A DNA stretch of 64,000 nt from Tetranychus cinnabarinus. Its lineage: Eukaryota > Arthropoda > Arachnida > Trombidiformes > Tetranychidae. The translations under genes and the position numbers were made by a program. The stretch lies in assembly GCA_022266195.1 (NCBI GenBank), contig WHVY01000003.1:8928001-8992000 (forward strand), given 5' to 3'. This document shows, one piece after another, positions 61,401 to 64,000 of this stretch. Positions within the stretch are counted from its first letter, which is position 1, and each line of letters begins with the position of its first letter. The notes under the pieces are model-generated. The model saw only the letters and a list, made by a program, of their open reading frames with translations. It made no database searches and was not told the DNA's origin.

Positions 61401-62071
61401 TGAAGAAAAACAGGATTATTAAAAAGAACTTACTTGCATATAGACACTCATTATAGCCCAGAAATAATATGAATTTTTTTGCTTCAATTTGTACAAATTT
61501 AAAGCAGTTTGTTGTTGTTTCTTGAAATTTCCGATCTTCACATACGCCATGAATAATGCGACCATGAGATCCTCATTAGTAGGGTCTTTTTTAGAAGCAT
61601 TTTCGTATGCATCTGCAATGAGATCCGCTAAAAAGAGGAAAAGTTTATTTTTATTAAATCTATTTTTTCTCAAGCAAAATTTCAAAACCCACATCTATTA
61701 AGTTCCCGATAACAGATAGCCATGGCTTGAAGGGTACAGTCATCTGTTGGCACTTCTTTTTGAACTTCTTGTAAAACATTCCAAGCTTTGCTAGTTTGAC
61801 CAAGCCTTAATAAAGCTAGTCCTTTCAGGACTTTTGCACATTGAAAATCTTTGTGTTTTTTTAATAACTTGTCAGCTTCCTGTAGAGCTTTCTTGGAATT
61901 TCCATTATCCAGACAATCTATAAAAATAAGATAAAGATTAGGAGATGTTATTCCAAATTACGAATGGATTTATGAAAAATGATAAACAACGAATAATAAA
62001 ATTCATATGAAAGATAATGTAAACTTACCATAGATTGGCCGCAGCCGTCTTTCATTGAATAAATTGATCAT
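58462..62071 (-). CDS. NAA25: N-alpha-acetyltransferase 25, auxiliary subunit of NatB (psidin/MDM20 homologue)
   Basis: The non-catalytic TPR scaffold of the NatB complex, which with the catalytic subunit NAA20 acetylates protein N-termini starting Met-Asp/Glu/Asn/Gln at the ribosome. Nine exons: 62029-62071, 61693-61917, 61434-61627, 60618-61352, 59989-60549, 59744-59895, 59263-59665, 58647-59174, 58462-58584. All phases agree, introns are 62-111 bp with GT/AG ends, and the total is 987 residues (human about 972). The N-terminus MINLFNERRLRPIYDCLDNG matches the family opening RRLRPIYDYLDNGN. Further matches are ADKLLKKHKD.QCAKVLK, PTDD.TLQA, YYFWA.MS and EAEVELYLMILE, with helical repeats throughout. 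The C-terminal part has a Lys-rich run (KKDLQESKKNKKKR) as in the human protein. The gene lies 298 bp downstream of the ARFGEF3-like reading frame on the same strand. Confidence 0.95.
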
Positions 62072-62369
62072 TTTTGATTAGTTTTGATCCTAAATTTAAA
62101 CAAAACAATAGATTTGGGGTGAAGTCAAATAGTAACCGAAGAAGCGAGAGCATTCAATACATCTTCTTCTACATTCTCATCAATTTTTCTTGGTGTCAGA
62201 AGATGGCGCGGTCCAAGAGCCTGTTTCTTTTTACTTTCTTTGCAAATTTTTTACTCTCTTTTTCTCTTTCATTTCTCTTTCTTTTCATAATTAAAAATTA
62301 AATCAACACAATAAATTTCAAAATTAGAAAAGGCTTTTTCGATTTATTTTCAATGTTTTTAATGTTATT
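62072..62369. other. Short intergenic region, ARFGEF3-like 3' end to NAA25 5' end
   Basis: 298 bp that must hold the 3' end of the upstream gene and the promoter of NAA25. Minus-strand AATAAA at 62343-62348 lies 22 bp after the ARFGEF3-like stop. A GC-richer patch GAAGATGGCGCGGTCCAAG at about 62199-62217 could belong to the NAA25 core promoter. Confidence 0.4.
62343..62348 (-). terminator. Candidate poly(A) signal of the ARFGEF3-like gene
   Basis: AATAAA on the minus strand 22 bp past the TAA stop. In such AT-rich DNA it could be chance, but its position supports a real 3' end here. Confidence 0.35.
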
Positions 62370-63939
62370 TTAATTGATTTTGATGATAAAATCAAGAGCA
62401 GTATTGGCAAAAATATCCAAATTTTGTGTATTCAAGAAAGCTTCAAAGATATCCAGAATTACTCGTAATTGTCTAACTCGTTCAATCTGACGCTCCGATA
62501 AATCATTAATAGAGTTTTGTTGAGAATTGATGGCAAATCCAGATTCAGGAAGCACAACTCCTCGAAAAGCTGCAAATAATGAGCGCCATCCTGATCTGAC
62601 ATCTTCTCTGGACCCTTCAACAAAACCACAAATTGAACTGACAATCATCTCTTGAATATCGGAATCACATAACTCTAAAAGTAGAATCTTTTCGTAAGGA
62701 ATGAAGAGAGCCTCGTTGAAATGGAAGTAATCTAATTCAGTGTGAATAGCCAAAATGGTTGAAATAATATCATTAACTGCTGATACAGCTGATTTACAGA
62801 TAGTAATGTCAAATCTTTGACAATTGGAAGCTTCAATCAAGTGAGGAACCGCAAGTGCCCAACATCTCATGAAATGAATAAGTGGCCGGCCGGATTTACC
62901 AATTCGTAAAAGGACATCACAGAAACGAGCGAACAATAAAGTACATGGAGATTTGTTTTTGGCTTTTTTAGAAAGTGCATTAATCTGACGACTAGAGTTT
63001 GAAATGAGAGCTTCAAGGAAAGCAAGAAGAGACTTGAGGTTCAACCGAGAAGTTGCTTCAGTAAAAAGACGATCCGAGAGGTGAGACAAGCATTCGAGTG
63101 ATCGTTCCAACAAAGAATCTACCAAAATTACATCGCCCTTTCTATCATTCTTTTCGTTTATAACGGCATTATTACATTGCTCCAAGCATTTGTTAACATC
63201 TGACTCAGTTTCCAATCCAAGAAAATTTGAAGATACATCAATCTGACTGAATTCAGGTAGCGGGTCATTTGATTGTTTTCTTGAACGAAGAAGAGAGCTA
63301 AGTCTGCTTTTAAGTGGCTTCTTGGTTCTAGAAGAGAAATATTCATTCTCTAATTCGCTTATAAAGGTACAACTTTGAAACATATAGTCCCAACAAGCCT
63401 CACAGTGAGTTGCTATTTGTAATCCAGCAGTTAACATTGATCGAAGACTTAACACCTGAGAAACATGTGGAGAGATTGGAGTCTTTTTTGATTGATTTGA
63501 TTTTGCGCATTTATTTTCGATCCAAGTTTTTCTTTATCAATTTTCGACAATAGACTGGCTAGAATAGAGCGAGATAATAAATGAAAAATACCATTGCACC
63601 GAGATTGAAGGCCTAAAGCTATGCAAAGTTTTGAAGCCGTTTGTAGGGTGGCTAGACAGTTGATCATGATGCTCCTTCGCTCAGTATTGTCTTTCTCAGA
63701 ACCATGATTTAAAATCAGAAGAAAAGGAGATTGATTTGAAGAGTTGGCATCACTGGTAAAAATTGATTCCATAATTGAAATGATTGAATCCCAAAATGTA
63801 TCAAGAACACGTCTTGCAATTATTCGACCAACATTTTGACCATCATTCACTGGATTTGTTAGCTGTAAACTAGTTTGCGTCAATTTACGATAACCTGAAA
63901 GTTCATAGCTACCAGGAGTATCACTATCACCATCAATAT
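62370..63939 (-). CDS. ARFGEF3/BIG3-like protein, partial, with a frameshift
   Basis: The 3' portion of a gene related to brefeldin A-inhibited guanine nucleotide-exchange protein 3. The family has a Sec7-like region and HEAT-type repeats and works at secretory granules and Golgi membranes; the Sec7 part would be off the right edge. One exon starts after an acceptor (TTTCAG/AT, 63939). The first frame (63939-63449) includes LQTASKLCIALGLQ. A second frame takes over near 63461 and includes VLSLRSMLTAGL, YFHFNEALF.PYEKILLLELCD, VRSGWRSLFAAFRG and FEAFLNTQN. In family members these two parts are continuous (human ...VHVSHVMSMDALL beside LHM-SQVLSLRSML here), so two extra bases (T at 63463-63462) break the frame. 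The protein then stops at IIKIN, about where human BIG3 still has several hundred residues to go. Pseudogene, assembly error and truncated functional copy are all possible. Confidence 0.8.
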
Positions 63940-64000
63940 CTGAAACATAAACAAGATTAGAAACAATTAAGTATTTATTTATCCTGATTGCAAGTCTTTT

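Noticed and set aside
1..64000. tRNA genes, rRNA and CRISPR arrays
   Set aside because: No cloverleaf with a convincing B-box, no rRNA-like block and no regularly spaced identical repeats were seen on either strand.

Overview
The window looks like nuclear DNA of a small-genome, AT-rich arthropod. Introns inside the housekeeping genes are tiny (62-111 bp), coding exons are compact, and there is a tandem set of divergent chemosensory gustatory receptors whose last transmembrane exon ends in an IPSFN-type motif. I infer a mite, most likely spider-mite-like (Tetranychus type). That assignment rests on gene style and is not proven by the sequence.

Layout: 1-4.9 kb is non-coding apart from one orphan ORF. 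4.9-7.8 kb is a composite DNA transposon: an element with 296-bp inverted arms, carrying a nested mariner in its body and a foldback MITE in its right arm. From about 7.8 to 46 kb the only supported gene is a knirps-family orphan nuclear receptor (minus strand, two coding exons at 27.4-27.6 and 20.7-22.2 kb, 560 codons), set in a very large non-coding landscape. This landscape is rich in GAA/TTC and GA tracts and in the word AGGTAA/TTACCT. A block of about 1 kb in the intron (26.1-27.2 kb) is a compact, circularly permuted copy of pieces spread over 16.3-19.9 kb downstream of the gene. This is the most interesting structural signal in the window and suggests duplicated regulatory DNA.

From 37 to 50.5 kb there are four separate local tandem duplications (periods of about 277, 265, 210 and 358 bp), a foldback element and a degenerate repeat field. 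At 50.5 kb a minus-strand promoter-like module (CCAAT, TGACGTA, TATATAAA) points into 4.4 kb with a plausible small intron and a poly(A) signal but no recognisable protein.

From 52 kb gene density rises sharply. There is a relic gustatory receptor exon, then three intact two-exon gustatory receptor genes on the plus strand. Convergent to them on the minus strand is a complete nine-exon NAA25/psidin gene (auxiliary subunit of the NatB N-terminal acetyltransferase, 987 residues). Behind it, also on the minus strand, is the 3' part of an ARFGEF3/BIG3-like gene that runs off the right edge. It carries a reading-frame break and ends far short of the animal family length.

No RNA genes, CRISPR arrays or bacterial-type features were seen. 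Exon boundaries were worked out by hand from splice consensus, codon phase and similarity to family members known to me; no database search was run.
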